DNA from: an uncultured Devosia sp.
GTDB lineage: Bacteria > Pseudomonadota > Alphaproteobacteria > Rhizobiales > Devosiaceae
NCBI RefSeq assembly: GCF_913055165.1
Contig: NZ_CAJXJS010000001.1
Span: 158,005-222,004, forward strand
Direction of reading: 5' to 3'
DNA: 64,000 nucleotides
Below, piece after piece: positions 42,243 through 50,388 of this stretch. Under the pieces are notes generated by a model, which worked only from the letters and a program-made list of their open reading frames with translations, did not search any database and was not told the DNA's origin. Each line of letters starts with the position of its first letter. The stretch's first letter is position 1. The translations under genes were made by a program, and so were the position numbers.

Positions 42243-43379
42243 GTGTCCGAAACGGTCTTTTCCAATGCGCAGATTGTCCTGCCCGACGAAGTAATCCGGG
42301 GTTGCCTGGTGGTGCGCGATGGCAGGATTGCCGAGATCGACGCCGGGTCCAGTCGTGTGGGCGACGATATCGAGGGCGACTTTCTCATTCCCGGACTGGT
42401 CGAATTGCACACCGACCATCTGGAGAACCATTATCGGCCGCGCCCGGGCGTCTTCTGGGATCCGCTGGCCGCGCTCCATGCCCATGATGCACAGATCGCC
42501 GGCTCGGGTATCACCACTGTATTTGACGCTGTGCGTATCGGCTCGGATATAGACCTGCCTGACATGCTTTCGCATGCCCGACATCTGGTTGATGCCGTCA
42601 GGGCCGGTGGCGCCGGCGGCTGGCTAAGGGCCGAGCATTTCATTCATCTGCGCTGCGAATTGCCCAGCCACGATGTGGTCGATCACTTCGACGCGCTGGC
42701 AAACCATCCGACGACGCGGCTTGCCTCGGTCATGGACCACACGCCGGGCCAGCGCCAATTCCGTTCGCTTGATGCCTATAAGCGTTTCTATGCCAAGCAG
42801 ATGGGCCGTAGCCCCGAGGAATTGCAATCTTACCTTGATGCGCGCCTGGCCGAACACAAGCGTTATTCTGCCCCCAATCGGCAGGCGATCGTGTCACGTG
42901 CACGCGCCATGGGGATTGCCCTGGCCAGCCATGACGATGCGACCCTGGCCCATGTTGAGGAGGCCGAGGCGGACGGGGTGGCCATCGCCGAATTCCCTAC
43001 CACGCTCGAAGCGGCGTCCGCCGCGCATGAAGCGGGGCTGGCGATTTTGATGGGCGCCCCCAATGTGGTACGCGGCAAATCCCATTCGGGCAATATTTCG
43101 GCTACCGATCTGGTAGAAGCAGGCCTGCTGGACATTCTCAGCTCCGACTATGTACCCTTTGCCCTGTTGCAGGCCGTCTTCCTGCTGCCGCAGCGCATTG
43201 AAGGTCTTGCCTTGCCGGCCGCACTTGCGACTGTAACGGTCAATCCGGCGCGCGCGGCCGGGCTCGATGATCGGGGAGAAATCATGACGGGCAAGCGGGC
43301 CGATCTGGTGCGGGTTGCAGCGCAGGCGCCTCTGCCCGTGGTGCGGGGCGTCTGGCGTGAAGGACTGCGTGTGAGTTGA
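42243..43379 (+). CDS. phnM: Ribose 1-methylphosphonate 5-triphosphate diphosphatase PhnM
   Basis: 378 residues from a GTG. Amidohydrolase-superfamily enzyme of the C-P lyase pathway that removes pyrophosphate from the phosphonate-ribose triphosphate. Metal ligands are visible in VELHTDHLENH near residue 60, the MDHTPGQRQF segment, IALASHDDAT and the late Asp in ILSSDYVPFALLQA. The fold matches PhnM of E. coli in length. The start of phnN overlaps the stop. Phosphonate degradation needs the missing phnG-L proteins, which must be encoded elsewhere if the pathway works. Confidence 0.93.
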   Translation: MSETVFSNAQIVLPDEVIRGCLVVRDGRIAEIDAGSSRVGDDIEGDFLIPGLVELHTDHLENHYRPRPGVFWDPLAALHAHDAQIAGSGITTVFDAVRIGSDIDLPDMLSHARHLVDAVRAGGAGGWLRAEHFIHLRCELPSHDVVDHFDALANHPTTRLASVMDHTPGQRQFRSLDAYKRFYAKQMGRSPEELQSYLDARLAEHKRYSAPNRQAIVSRARAMGIALASHDDATLAHVEEAEADGVAIAEFPTTLEAASAAHEAGLAILMGAPNVVRGKSHSGNISATDLVEAGLLDILSSDYVPFALLQAVFLLPQRIEGLALPAALATVTVNPARAAGLDDRGEIMTGKRADLVRVAAQAPLPVVRGVWREGLRVS

Positions 43380-43942
43380 GCGAACGTCCTCCTGGAGTGC
43401 TGGTGCTGGTTATCGGTCCTTCCGGGGTCGGCAAGGACACGCTGATCGGCGGCGCCCGCAAGGCGCTGGACGGCGACAAGCGCTTCAGCTTCGTGCGACG
43501 GCTGGTGACGAGGCCCGCCGATATTGATCTAGAGGACCATATCAGCCTTGAGCGCGATGACTTCGTCCGGGCCAGGAAAGCCGGACGGTTCGCCCTGACC
43601 TGGCAGGCCCACGGGCTGGACTATGCTCTGCCCATTGGCGTCGATACCGATCTGGCGCTGGGCCGCGTGGTCATTGCCAATATCTCGCGCCATGCGGTGC
43701 CCGAGGCGATTGCCAAATATCCGCTTTGCCGGGTCATCCAGATTTCCGCTGAGATTTCCCTGCGCGCCGCGCGCCTGTCCAAGCGGGGGCGCGAAAACCG
43801 CGACCAGATCGTCGCGCGCCTTGCACGCGAAGGGGCAGCTCTGCCCGCCGATGTCGAGCCTTTGGTGATCGATAATTCGAGTTCTGTCGGCATCGGTGTC
43901 ACTGCTTTTGTCATGGCGCTGCGCCGCATTGCAGAGGATTGA
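43376..43942 (+). CDS. phnN: Ribose 1,5-bisphosphokinase PhnN
   Basis: 188 residues, from a TTG overlapping the phnM stop. The P-loop is LVIGPSGVGKDTLIGGA. The enzyme makes PRPP from ribose 1,5-bisphosphate in the last step of the C-P lyase route. RRLVTRPADIDLEDHISLERDDF matches the guanylate-kinase-like substrate region, and LPIGVDTDLALGRVVIANISR follows. TTG is accepted because no ATG or GTG occurs before the P-loop in frame. Confidence 0.9.
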   Translation: MSERPPGVLVLVIGPSGVGKDTLIGGARKALDGDKRFSFVRRLVTRPADIDLEDHISLERDDFVRARKAGRFALTWQAHGLDYALPIGVDTDLALGRVVIANISRHAVPEAIAKYPLCRVIQISAEISLRAARLSKRGRENRDQIVARLAREGAALPADVEPLVIDNSSSVGIGVTAFVMALRRIAED

Positions 43943-43998
43943 ACCGTTTAGGGACCTTGTGCGTTGAGCCAAGTCTATTCAAGCGTCAGGAGATACCC

Positions 43999-44148
43999 TT
44001 GTCCCGCAACAGCCTCTACGGCGTGATCGCCATTCTGGTTATCGCATTGGTCGCCTTTGGCATCTATACCTATCAGCAGCAACAGGCCCAGCCGGGCATA
44101 GAGGTGCGGGTTGATGAGCAGGGGATTTCGATTGATGGGAATGGCTAG
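43999..44148 (+). CDS. 49-residue single-pass membrane protein
   Basis: A small protein from a TTG with AGGAGA 6 bases upstream. The membrane segment is LYGVIAILVIALVAFGIYTY, followed by a short Gln-rich stretch and an acidic tail (IEVRVDEQGISIDGNG). The composition is not that of a signal peptide with cleavage, so it is likely anchored with its C-terminus in the periplasm. Comparable small proteins are common in rhizobia. It lies 56 bases after phnN. Function unknown. Confidence 0.65.
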   Translation: MSRNSLYGVIAILVIALVAFGIYTYQQQQAQPGIEVRVDEQGISIDGNG

Positions 44149-44341
44149 GGATAGCGCAGAACTGCGGCATCAGGCAATCATCACGGCCCTGGCATCCGAA
44201 CTGGAACGACAGGCAGCTTCCGGCGCCTCACGGGTAGATGTCGATGCGCTGGCCTCGGCGGTAGAGGCCGCCCTCGATCCGGAATTACCAATGGCAGAAG
44301 GCCGTCGGCCTTCGGAGTTGAACGCAACCAATGACGATTGA
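44135..44341 (+). CDS. Small protein of unknown function, overlapping the previous ORF
   Basis: 68 residues from ATG 44135 (MGMARDSAELRHQAIITALA); the next ATG at 44141 is also possible. It overlaps the 49-residue gene by 14 bases in another frame. AGGGGA precedes it by about 10 bases. The protein is mostly one helix (ALASELERQAASGASRVDVDALASAVEAAL). It is followed by a good terminator at 44369. Its function is not recognised; whether it is expressed is uncertain. Confidence 0.5.
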   Translation: MGMARDSAELRHQAIITALASELERQAASGASRVDVDALASAVEAALDPELPMAEGRRPSELNATNDD

Positions 44342-44368
44342 GGGCTAAGCTTTCGGTCCGGAAACGAA

Positions 44369-44398
44369 AAAGCCGGTGGTCGTGCCACCGGCTTTGTT
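44369..44398. terminator. Rho-independent terminator, probably bidirectional
   Basis: An 11-bp perfect stem AAAGCCGGTGG/CCACCGGCTTT (44369-44379, 44385-44395) with loop TCGTG, flanked by A-rich and T-rich sequence on both sides (GAAAAA before, TTTGTT after). It ends the small-gene operon on the plus strand and also the 71-residue gene on the minus strand, whose stop is at 44397. Confidence 0.85.
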
Positions 44399-44612
44399 AT
44401 GCGGCATCGCCGTCCGCTACGGCGCGACTGATCGCCAGATGGGCGGTCTCGACAGAAGGGAAGTGCCTGCCGTCCATGGCAAAGGCCGGCAGCTTGACCG
44501 CCACGAACCTGTAGCCTTCAGCATCCGGTACAACCACGCCCTGCGGTTCTCCGGCAACTTCAATCACAATGGGCCTGAGCTTTTCGGCCCTGTTCAGATT
44601 ATTTTCCTGCAT
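44397..44612 (-). CDS. 71-residue protein of unknown function
   Basis: Starts at ATG 44612 (MQENNLNRAEKLR) with GGAG 8 bases upstream; a GTG five codons earlier is possible. The protein alternates short strands and helices (PIVIEVAGEPQGVVVPDAEGYRFVAVKL, then METHIONINE-containing FAMDGRHFPSVETAHLAIS) and has no membrane segment. It resembles small conserved rhizobial proteins of unknown role. It ends in the bidirectional terminator. The 507 bases upstream of it hold no other convincing gene. Confidence 0.6.
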   Translation of the reverse strand: MQENNLNRAEKLRPIVIEVAGEPQGVVVPDAEGYRFVAVKLPAFAMDGRHFPSVETAHLAISRAVADGDAA

Positions 44613-45119
44613 GGGTGGAAACTCCACTTGCGCGTCCGTCCAACACGGATTCCTTCATTTTGAAGGTGATCCGGGGACTGGCAGCGCGGGGTCTATCGGT
44701 TTTGTGAGACGAGGATGTGACGGATCAGATCACATTCGTTTTGCGCGACAGGACCCTTGCCAGCGTTTGGAAATTCGCATGCAGGTTACTACGGTCGAAC
44801 ACATGGCATGGATCGTGAAGGTCTTCGATGTCGTCATCGTCATTCCTCTCCTTGCGGGTGTTGGACGCTTGATTGGCACGCCATTGCGGCGGCGCAATGG
44901 CAAAATAGGGAACGCGGTCGGGTTTTGCCAGTGCACCTTTATGCGTATTTGCCGATAATCGCGCAAAACCCTGCCCGAAAAGCCTCGACCCATAAAATTT
45001 TGATAACAGCGCTCATATTAAAACACAAGTGTATGCGTCTTGCTTCGAACCCCGCAATCTGATGTTCTTTGCCGATTAGGCGTCCCCGCCGGTTTCCGGC
45101 GGGTCTGAGGGGAACATTG
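44613..45119. other. 507-bp intergenic region without a convincing gene
   Basis: Short open frames occur on both strands but none has a supported start or recognisable sequence. The region holds an AT-rich stretch (44990-45050, including TTTTGATAAC and ATATTAAAACAC) that probably contains the LacI-family gene promoter. A perfect CCCGCCGG-TTT-CCGGCGGG hairpin (45085-45103) lies immediately before that gene's ribosome site, where it could affect translation. Confidence 0.6.
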
Positions 45120-46166
45120 GTGTCGCAGGAAGAAGTACCGCCCGCCTCGCGCGGCAAGCGGGGCGCAAAGCCATCGGGCAAGCCCACGCTCAAGACCATC
45201 GCACAAATGACGGGGTTGGCGGTCACCACCATTTCTCGCGCCCTGAATAATGCACCCGAATTAGCTCAGGAAACGCGTGACCGCGTCCAAAAGATCGCTG
45301 CCGAGATCGGCTATATGCCGGATCGGGCGGCCCTGCGCCTCAAGACCGGCCGCACCAATGTCATCTCGCTCATCCTCGAGCCAGACGAACAGATCTATGG
45401 CTTCGGCACCAGCCTTGTGACCGGCATTACCGAGGCGCTGCGCAACACCAGCTATCACCTTGTCATAACGCCACTATTCCGCAATGTGGAACCCATTGAG
45501 CCGATCCAGCACATCGTGCGTAACCGCATGGCCGATGGCGTGATCTTTTCCAAGGCCGAGGCCTTCGACGAGCGCATCCGCTTCCTGCTCGACAATGACT
45601 TTCCGTTTGTCAGTCATGGCCGCAGCCGGTGGCCGGAGGCGCACCCCTTTGCCGATTACGACAATGAGGCCTATGCCTACGGCGCGACGCTGCGCCTGGC
45701 CGCGAAAGGCTGCCGCAAGGTCTCGATCATCCTGCCCGAAAGCGCGCTCACCTATACCGAGCATTTGAAAGCCGGCATGGAACGGGCTGCCCGCGAGGCC
45801 GGTATCACCTTCGAGTTTGCCGCGGACGTCAATCTGGGCAGCCCGACCGATGCCATCCGCAACTATGTCATCAAGCGCGCCAAGCGGCCCGACGGGCCTG
45901 ATGGTTATGTCTGCGCTTCGGAAGTTTCGGCCCTGGCGGTAACTGGCGGATTGACAGATGCGGGGCTAGTGGTGGGCAAGACCGCCCATGTCGTGACCAA
46001 GCAATCCTCCTCGATGTTCGCCCAGTTCCAGCCGGGAGCTGAAACCGTGCCGGAAGATTTTGTCGCTGCGGGCCGCAATCTGGGTAGCCTGCTGCTTCGC
46101 CGTATTGCCGGGGAAACCGAAGGTCTGCAGTTCATGGCTCAGCCGGTTTTTGACTGGCAGGACTGA
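45120..46166 (+). CDS. LacI-family transcriptional regulator
   Basis: 348 residues from a GTG (a TTG just before it is possible); GGGG lies about 8 bases upstream. A basic, disordered N-terminus precedes the helix-turn-helix TLKTIAQMTGLAVTTISRALNNAPELA and the hinge RAALRLKTGRTNVISLIL. The periplasmic-binding-protein-like effector domain follows (DGVIFSKAEAFDERIRFLL, ASEVSALAVTGGLTDAGLVVG). Such regulators usually respond to sugars. No sugar operon is adjacent, and the next gene, uup, is convergent. It may control distant genes. Confidence 0.88.
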   Translation: MSQEEVPPASRGKRGAKPSGKPTLKTIAQMTGLAVTTISRALNNAPELAQETRDRVQKIAAEIGYMPDRAALRLKTGRTNVISLILEPDEQIYGFGTSLVTGITEALRNTSYHLVITPLFRNVEPIEPIQHIVRNRMADGVIFSKAEAFDERIRFLLDNDFPFVSHGRSRWPEAHPFADYDNEAYAYGATLRLAAKGCRKVSIILPESALTYTEHLKAGMERAAREAGITFEFAADVNLGSPTDAIRNYVIKRAKRPDGPDGYVCASEVSALAVTGGLTDAGLVVGKTAHVVTKQSSSMFAQFQPGAETVPEDFVAAGRNLGSLLLRRIAGETEGLQFMAQPVFDWQD

Positions 46167-46172
46167 GGCGAG

Positions 46173-47999
46173 TCAGGAGCCCTCTAGTTCCTCGCGCAGC
46201 ATTTCTAGCTCCAGCCACTGTTCCTCAGCCTTCGCCTTTCGGGCGACGGCGGCTTCCAGCGCTTTGGACTTGGCCGCGAAGCCAGCGGGGTCACGGGTGT
46301 AGAAATTGGCCTCCGCCAGCGCCGTGTTGAGCGCGTCAATCTCGCTATCGAGTTTCTCGATGTCCTTGGGCAGGGTTTCGAGCGCGTGCTTTTCCTTGAA
46401 ACTCAGTTTGCGCTTGGGAGCGGCTGCCGAGGTCGCCAGTGATGTCTGGGTCAGGCTGGTCTTGCCCGCGCGATGCGCCTTGAGGGCCGGTTCGCGGGCG
46501 GTGACGCCCTCGCCGCGCTGGATCACCATGTCGGAGTAGCCGCCGGCATATTCGGTCCAGACCCCTTCCCCCTCGGCGATGATCACCGAAGTGGCAACGC
46601 GGTCTAGGAAGTCGCGGTCATGGCTGACCACGATGACCGTTCCGGCATAGTCCGAAACCATTTCCTCGAGCAGGTCGAGGGTTTCGAGGTCGAGATCGTT
46701 GGTCGGCTCGTCCAACACCAGGAAATTGGAGGGCAAGGCCAGCGCCCGGGCCAGCGCCACGCGGGCGCGCTCGCCACCCGACAGTTTGCCGATCGGGGTG
46801 TTTGCCTGCTCGGGGCCGAACAGGAAGTCCTTCATGTAGCCAACGACATGCTTGGGCTGGCCGTTGATCTGCAAGGTATCCGAGCCACCCCCGGTCAGCG
46901 CTTCCTTTAGGCGCGTTTCGGGATGCAGCTTCGCGCGACCCTGATCGAGCATCGCCAGTTCTAGCGCCGAGCCCAGTTTGATCTTGCCGCTGTCCGGCTT
47001 GTCGAGGCCGGTCAGCATCTTGATCAGCGTGGTCTTGCCGGCACCATTGGGGCCGACAATACCAATCCGGTCGCCGCGCAGAACGCGCGTCGAAAAATCC
47101 CCGACGATGACGCGCGGCCCGTAGGACTTGGAAATATTCTCCGCCTCGACCACCAGCGCGCCCGAGGTGCGTCCCTCGCTCACCTGCATGTTGACCGAAC
47201 CTGTCACGCGTCTTTGCTCGCGCCGGTCCTGCCGCAAACCGGCCAGCCTTTCGAGCCGGCCGACATTGCGCTTGCGCCGCGCGGTGACGCCATAGCGCAG
47301 CCAATGCTCCTCGCGCACGATCTGGCGGTCGAGCTTGTGGCGGTCGCGTTCCTCTTCTTCCAGCACTTGGTCGCGCCAGCCCTCGAAATGAGAAAACCCC
47401 TTGTCGAGGCGGCGCGTCACGCCTCGGTCCAGCCAGACGGTGGCGCGCGTCAAGTCGCTGAGGAAGCGCCGGTCGTGGCTGATCAGCACCAGGGCCGAAC
47501 GCAGCGAATCCAGCTCGGCCTGCAGCCACTCGATAGCGGGAAGGTCGAGATGGTTGGTCGGCTCGTCGAGCAGCAGAACATCGGGCTTGGGCGCCAGCAC
47601 GCGGGCCAGCGCCGCGCGGCGGCCTTCCCCGCCCGACAGCTTTTTGGGGTCTTCCGCGCCGGTGAGTCCCAGCGAGCTCAATAGGTACTGCGCGCGATAT
47701 TCGTCATCGCCTGGCCCGAGGCCCGCCTCGACATAGGCCAGCGTCGTTGCATAGGCCGAAAGGTCCGGTTCCTGCGGCAGGTAGCGCAGCGTGGCACTGG
47801 GCTCGACGAAGCGTGCGCCCTTGTCAGGGGTCACCTCACCCGACGCGATCTTGAGCAGCGTCGACTTGCCAGACCCATTGCGACCGACCAGTGCGATGCG
47901 CTGGCCGGGTGAAACGATCAGCTCTGCCGCTTCAAGCAGCCGCGTGCCGCCAAAGGTGAGCTGGATATCCTGCAGAGAAAGTAGGGGAGGCTGGGCCAT
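46173..47999 (-). CDS. uup: ABC-F ATPase, Uup-like
   Basis: 608 residues from MAQPPLLSLQDIQLTFGG; the frame is open 12 codons further up. Two ATP-binding cassettes: Walker A GRNGSGKSTLLKI and GPNGAGKTTLIKM, signatures LSGGEGRRAALARVL and LSGGERARVALARAL, Walker B VLLLDEPTNHLD and FLVLDEPTNDLD. No membrane domain is present, and the C-terminus has a coiled coil (PKDIEKLDSEIDALNTALAE) typical of Uup. ABC-F proteins of this branch act on ribosomes or branched DNA; Uup limits precise transposon excision in E. coli. Confidence 0.9.
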   Translation of the reverse strand: MAQPPLLSLQDIQLTFGGTRLLEAAELIVSPGQRIALVGRNGSGKSTLLKIASGEVTPDKGARFVEPSATLRYLPQEPDLSAYATTLAYVEAGLGPGDDEYRAQYLLSSLGLTGAEDPKKLSGGEGRRAALARVLAPKPDVLLLDEPTNHLDLPAIEWLQAELDSLRSALVLISHDRRFLSDLTRATVWLDRGVTRRLDKGFSHFEGWRDQVLEEEERDRHKLDRQIVREEHWLRYGVTARRKRNVGRLERLAGLRQDRREQRRVTGSVNMQVSEGRTSGALVVEAENISKSYGPRVIVGDFSTRVLRGDRIGIVGPNGAGKTTLIKMLTGLDKPDSGKIKLGSALELAMLDQGRAKLHPETRLKEALTGGGSDTLQINGQPKHVVGYMKDFLFGPEQANTPIGKLSGGERARVALARALALPSNFLVLDEPTNDLDLETLDLLEEMVSDYAGTVIVVSHDRDFLDRVATSVIIAEGEGVWTEYAGGYSDMVIQRGEGVTAREPALKAHRAGKTSLTQTSLATSAAAPKRKLSFKEKHALETLPKDIEKLDSEIDALNTALAEANFYTRDPAGFAAKSKALEAAVARKAKAEEQWLELEMLREELEGS

Positions 48000-48071
48000 G
48001 TTGTGTCCGGAAGCATTCGGCCCCGGATAGAGCACAGGGGCGGACGCAGATCAATCAAAGGAAGGCAAAGA

Positions 48072-48104
48072 GGCCGGCCAGGACGTTGAGGATCCTGGCC
48101 GGCC
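48072..48104. other. 12-bp perfect stem-loop between uup and rirA
   Basis: GGCCGGCCAGGA (48072-48083) and TCCTGGCCGGCC (48093-48104) pair fully around a 9-base loop. There is no U-tract on either side. On the minus strand it lies between a small ORF and uup, so it could act as a leader structure for uup or a rho-type pause. Confidence 0.6.
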
Positions 48105-48198
48105 CGGGGAGACGGTAGCAGCAAGCCCCGTCATGTTCTGGCGCTCAGACCCACAGGCCCCAAGGGGTCGCAGCGCCATGGACGTAATCAACCATGAT

Positions 48199-48225
48199 CA
48201 AATATGATTGTCAAACTCATATTTG
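48199..48225 (-). promoter_or_regulatory. Palindrome fitting the RirA IRO-box pattern
   Basis: CAAATATGA (48199-48207) and TCATATTTG (48217-48225) form perfect 9-bp arms. The inner part reads TGA-N9-TCA, the arrangement described for rhizobial IRO boxes bound by RirA. It lies beyond the 3' end of rirA and upstream (minus strand) of a 16-codon ORF and uup. A TTGACA (48214-48209) is embedded in it. The palindrome is certain; binding by RirA is inferred. Confidence 0.5.
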
Positions 48226-48247
48226 AGTTTTGTTATCAGATTTTCGG

Positions 48248-48703
48248 TTAGGCCGCGTTGACGGCCTCGTCTGCCGTCAGACCGAGCCTTTCGCGGATCG
48301 AGCGCTTCTTGCTGGCCAGATCAGCAATGGTGTGCCGGTTCAGCACCTCGAAAAACGCGCCCAGCGCTTCACGCAGCGCCCCATTGAGATCGCATTCACC
48401 GATCAAGGGGCAGTCCGAGCCGTCCTCGAAGCATTCCGCCAACGCGAAATTCTCTTCGGTCAGCCGGATGGTTTCAAGCAGGGTAATATCCTGGGCGGGC
48501 TTGCCCAGCTTGATGCCACCATGCCGCCCGCGCACGGTTTGCAGCAGCCCGTTTTCCACCAGCGGCTTGATCAGCTTGAATAGAAACAATTCCGAAATGC
48601 CATACGCGCGCGCGATTTCGGCCACCCGGCTCAAACCCGGCTCGTTGACAGCGCAATAGACCAGCGTACGGATGGCATAGTTGGATTGGCGGGTCAGTCT
48701 CAC
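48248..48703 (-). CDS. rirA: RirA, Rrf2-type iron regulator
   Basis: 151 residues. It has the RirA layout: MRLTRQSNYAIRTLVYCAVN, AEIARAYGISELFLFKLIKPL, TVRGRHGGIKLGKPAQDI and three clustered cysteines Cys91, Cys98 and Cys104 in AECFEDGSDCPLIGECDLN that ligate an iron-sulfur cluster. RirA represses iron uptake when iron is sufficient in Rhizobium and Agrobacterium. The upstream region has an Irr box at 48771-48787. A TTGACA-N16-TAAGCT promoter overlaps it, so Irr probably represses rirA at low iron. The adjacent gene on the other strand is an IHF paralogue. Confidence 0.95.
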   Translation of the reverse strand: MRLTRQSNYAIRTLVYCAVNEPGLSRVAEIARAYGISELFLFKLIKPLVENGLLQTVRGRHGGIKLGKPAQDITLLETIRLTEENFALAECFEDGSDCPLIGECDLNGALREALGAFFEVLNRHTIADLASKKRSIRERLGLTADEAVNAA

Positions 48704-48770
48704 TGGAAGCCTTTCTGCTGCGTCGCGCGAGCACTTTTGGGCTGATGGCCCTCATGAACGTTGCCGCTAG

Positions 48771-48787
48771 CTTATAACCATTCTAAA
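48771..48787 (-). promoter_or_regulatory. Irr box (ICE) in the rirA promoter
   Basis: CTTATAA-CCA-TTCTAAA matches the ICE consensus TTTAGAA-N3-TTCTAAA at 12 of 14 arm positions, with a perfect right arm. It lies 68-84 bases before the rirA start, inside a TTGACA-N16-TAAGCT promoter (48796-48769, minus strand). The CCA spacer is the same as in the weaker mbfA box. Confidence 0.75.
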
Positions 48788-48895
48788 AAATGTCAATTAT
48801 CCTGAAGCGCAGGATCATGTTTTTTGTGATCGCGTGCGGCACTGGACAGCCGTTTATCTTCCTCCTATGAATTTAATGGGGCGAGGAGGTTTGGA

Positions 48896-49210
48896 GTGGA
48901 TAAAACAGTCACCCGAGCCATGTTAGGGGAAAGCGTCGCCGACGCGACGGGCCTGTCGCGTCACGATGCTGTCCAGATCGGCGAACGCATGTTCGAGTTG
49001 ATCGGTGATGCCCTAAAACGTGGCGAGTCAGTCAAGCTAAGTGGGTTTGGAACGCTGGATGTGCGTTCCCGCGCCGAGCGGATTGGTCGCAATCCCCGCA
49101 CTGGCGAGGAGCACCGCATTGCGCCGCATCATACGGTCGTACTGATCCCCAGCGCCCGGCTGCGTGATGCGCTGGAACCGGCACGGGCCGCAACCAAGGT
49201 TCAAAAGTAG
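48896..49210 (+). CDS. HU/IHF-family DNA-bending protein, IHF-alpha-like paralogue
   Basis: 104 residues from a GTG with GAGGAGG upstream. It starts MDKTVTRAMLGESVADATGLS like IHF alpha and has the HU/IHF arm motif GRNPRTGEEHRI. It keeps the GESVKLSGFGTLDVR block but differs from the housekeeping IHF alpha in many positions and in its tail (ARAATKVQK). It is likely a second, specialised nucleoid protein. Its 3' end overlaps the convergent ROK gene by 10 bases. Confidence 0.85.
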   Translation: MDKTVTRAMLGESVADATGLSRHDAVQIGERMFELIGDALKRGESVKLSGFGTLDVRSRAERIGRNPRTGEEHRIAPHHTVVLIPSARLRDALEPARAATKVQK

Positions 49211-50388
49211 CGCCTGTAGAGCGGCAATTCTGCAGCGCCAATGGCAGGAGACAGCTTGCCATGCTGGCCATTGACAACGCGGGGCTGCTTGAAGCCGCGT
49301 GTCGCGAACCGGCCCATTTCGACTTGCAAGCGCTCCGCCAACTTGGCCCCAATCCCAGCGCCCAGCTCGGTATCAAGGACCACCAGCGGCTGCTCAAGGA
49401 TCATGCTGGCATTGTGGACTACCTGCGCCAAGGCTTGTGCCGCCTCCCCAACCCATGCCTCGACATGGGGCGCCATTGCGACTAGGTCCCAGTTCGCCAC
49501 CGGCCCTTCAGCCTCTGTAAAGCCGGCGGCGGCGAGCCGGGCGCGCAGGGCGAAGAGCGAGGCGACCTGGTGCGCCAATTGCGGCGCTCTGCCGTTCACG
49601 TGGACGAGGCCAGAGCCCAAATCGACGGCGTGGCCGGTCGCGCCTTCCCACAGCATCCCATCGCTCACCATGCCGGCCAGCAGCAATTGCGAAACCATCA
49701 GAAAGACGACATTGGCCGGTCGCGGCGGCGCCAGCGCAATCAGTTCGGCCCAGCATCCGGCATTGCCGTCATTGATCTGGGTGATCTCAAGTCCGCTGCG
49801 CCCCGCCAGCTCGGCGACAGGGTCGATCTCGCGCCACCGCTTCACCTGCTCGGGCGGCGCATTGAAAAGGTCCAGATCAGTGGTCAGCGAACCGGGTATG
49901 GCCAGGCCGATATCGAGCAGCCGCGACCGATGGTGCTGCGGCAAGGTACGGCGGAACGTCTCGACAACGCTGCCGATACGGTCGAACAGCGAGGTGGCGT
50001 CGGGATAGGCGTGGTCTTCATGGTGGTGCTGCAGGATGTCGGCATGCATATTGATCAGCACGACATCAAGATGCCGCCAGCCGATCTCCACGCCGATTGC
50101 AAAGCCCCCATTCTCATGCAGAAGAATCGGTGTGGCGGGTTGTCCGCGCCGACCCCGCAAAACCGGCCCACGTACAATCAGTCCCTCCCGCTCAAGATCG
50201 ATCAGAATGGCGGATACCGTCTGCGGCGCCAGGCCTGATAAGCGCGAGATCTCGGCATTCGAGGCGCCCGAATTAAAGGCGACGACCGTGAGCACGGTCT
50301 TTTCATTGGCACGCCGCACGCCCGTGTGGCGAACGCCGCGCCGGCCGGCAACAAACACGTCGCGCGTCGGCTCCAGATCTGAAAACAT
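49201..50388 (-). CDS. ROK-family transcriptional regulator
   Basis: 395 residues from ATG 50388 (MFSDLEPTRD), with AGGAG 9 bases before. The N-terminal winged helix is NEKTVLTVVAFNSGASNAEISRLSGLAPQTVSAILIDLEREGLI. The sugar-kinase-like ROK domain follows (FAIGVEIGWRHLDVVLINMH, IGLAIPGSLTTDLDLFNAPPEQV, QINDGNAGCWAE). The usual zinc-binding cysteines of NagC/Mlc are not conserved, so its sensor domain is atypical. It may control the aldo/keto reductase or ABC operon nearby. Confidence 0.87.
   Translation of the reverse strand: MFSDLEPTRDVFVAGRRGVRHTGVRRANEKTVLTVVAFNSGASNAEISRLSGLAPQTVSAILIDLEREGLIVRGPVLRGRRGQPATPILLHENGGFAIGVEIGWRHLDVVLINMHADILQHHHEDHAYPDATSLFDRIGSVVETFRRTLPQHHRSRLLDIGLAIPGSLTTDLDLFNAPPEQVKRWREIDPVAELAGRSGLEITQINDGNAGCWAELIALAPPRPANVVFLMVSQLLLAGMVSDGMLWEGATGHAVDLGSGLVHVNGRAPQLAHQVASLFALRARLAAAGFTEAEGPVANWDLVAMAPHVEAWVGEAAQALAQVVHNASMILEQPLVVLDTELGAGIGAKLAERLQVEMGRFATRGFKQPRVVNGQHGKLSPAIGAAELPLYRRYF

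Noticed and set aside
44647..44700. A further TGATCC RpoE-type promoter near 44668
   Set aside because: Spacing to a TA-starting second element does not reach N18, and no gene starts within a sensible distance.
44779..44958. A 59-codon open frame with a hydrophobic stretch
   Set aside because: Weak start signal, no familiar sequence, and several competing short frames in the same spacer on both strands.
48054..48195. Read-through of the TGA after the 16-codon ORF into a following open frame (possible selenocysteine or HemP-like product)
   Set aside because: No SECIS-like element placed after the TGA was recognised, and the following codons only loosely resemble HemP; open frames of about 30 codons are expected by chance in GC-rich DNA.
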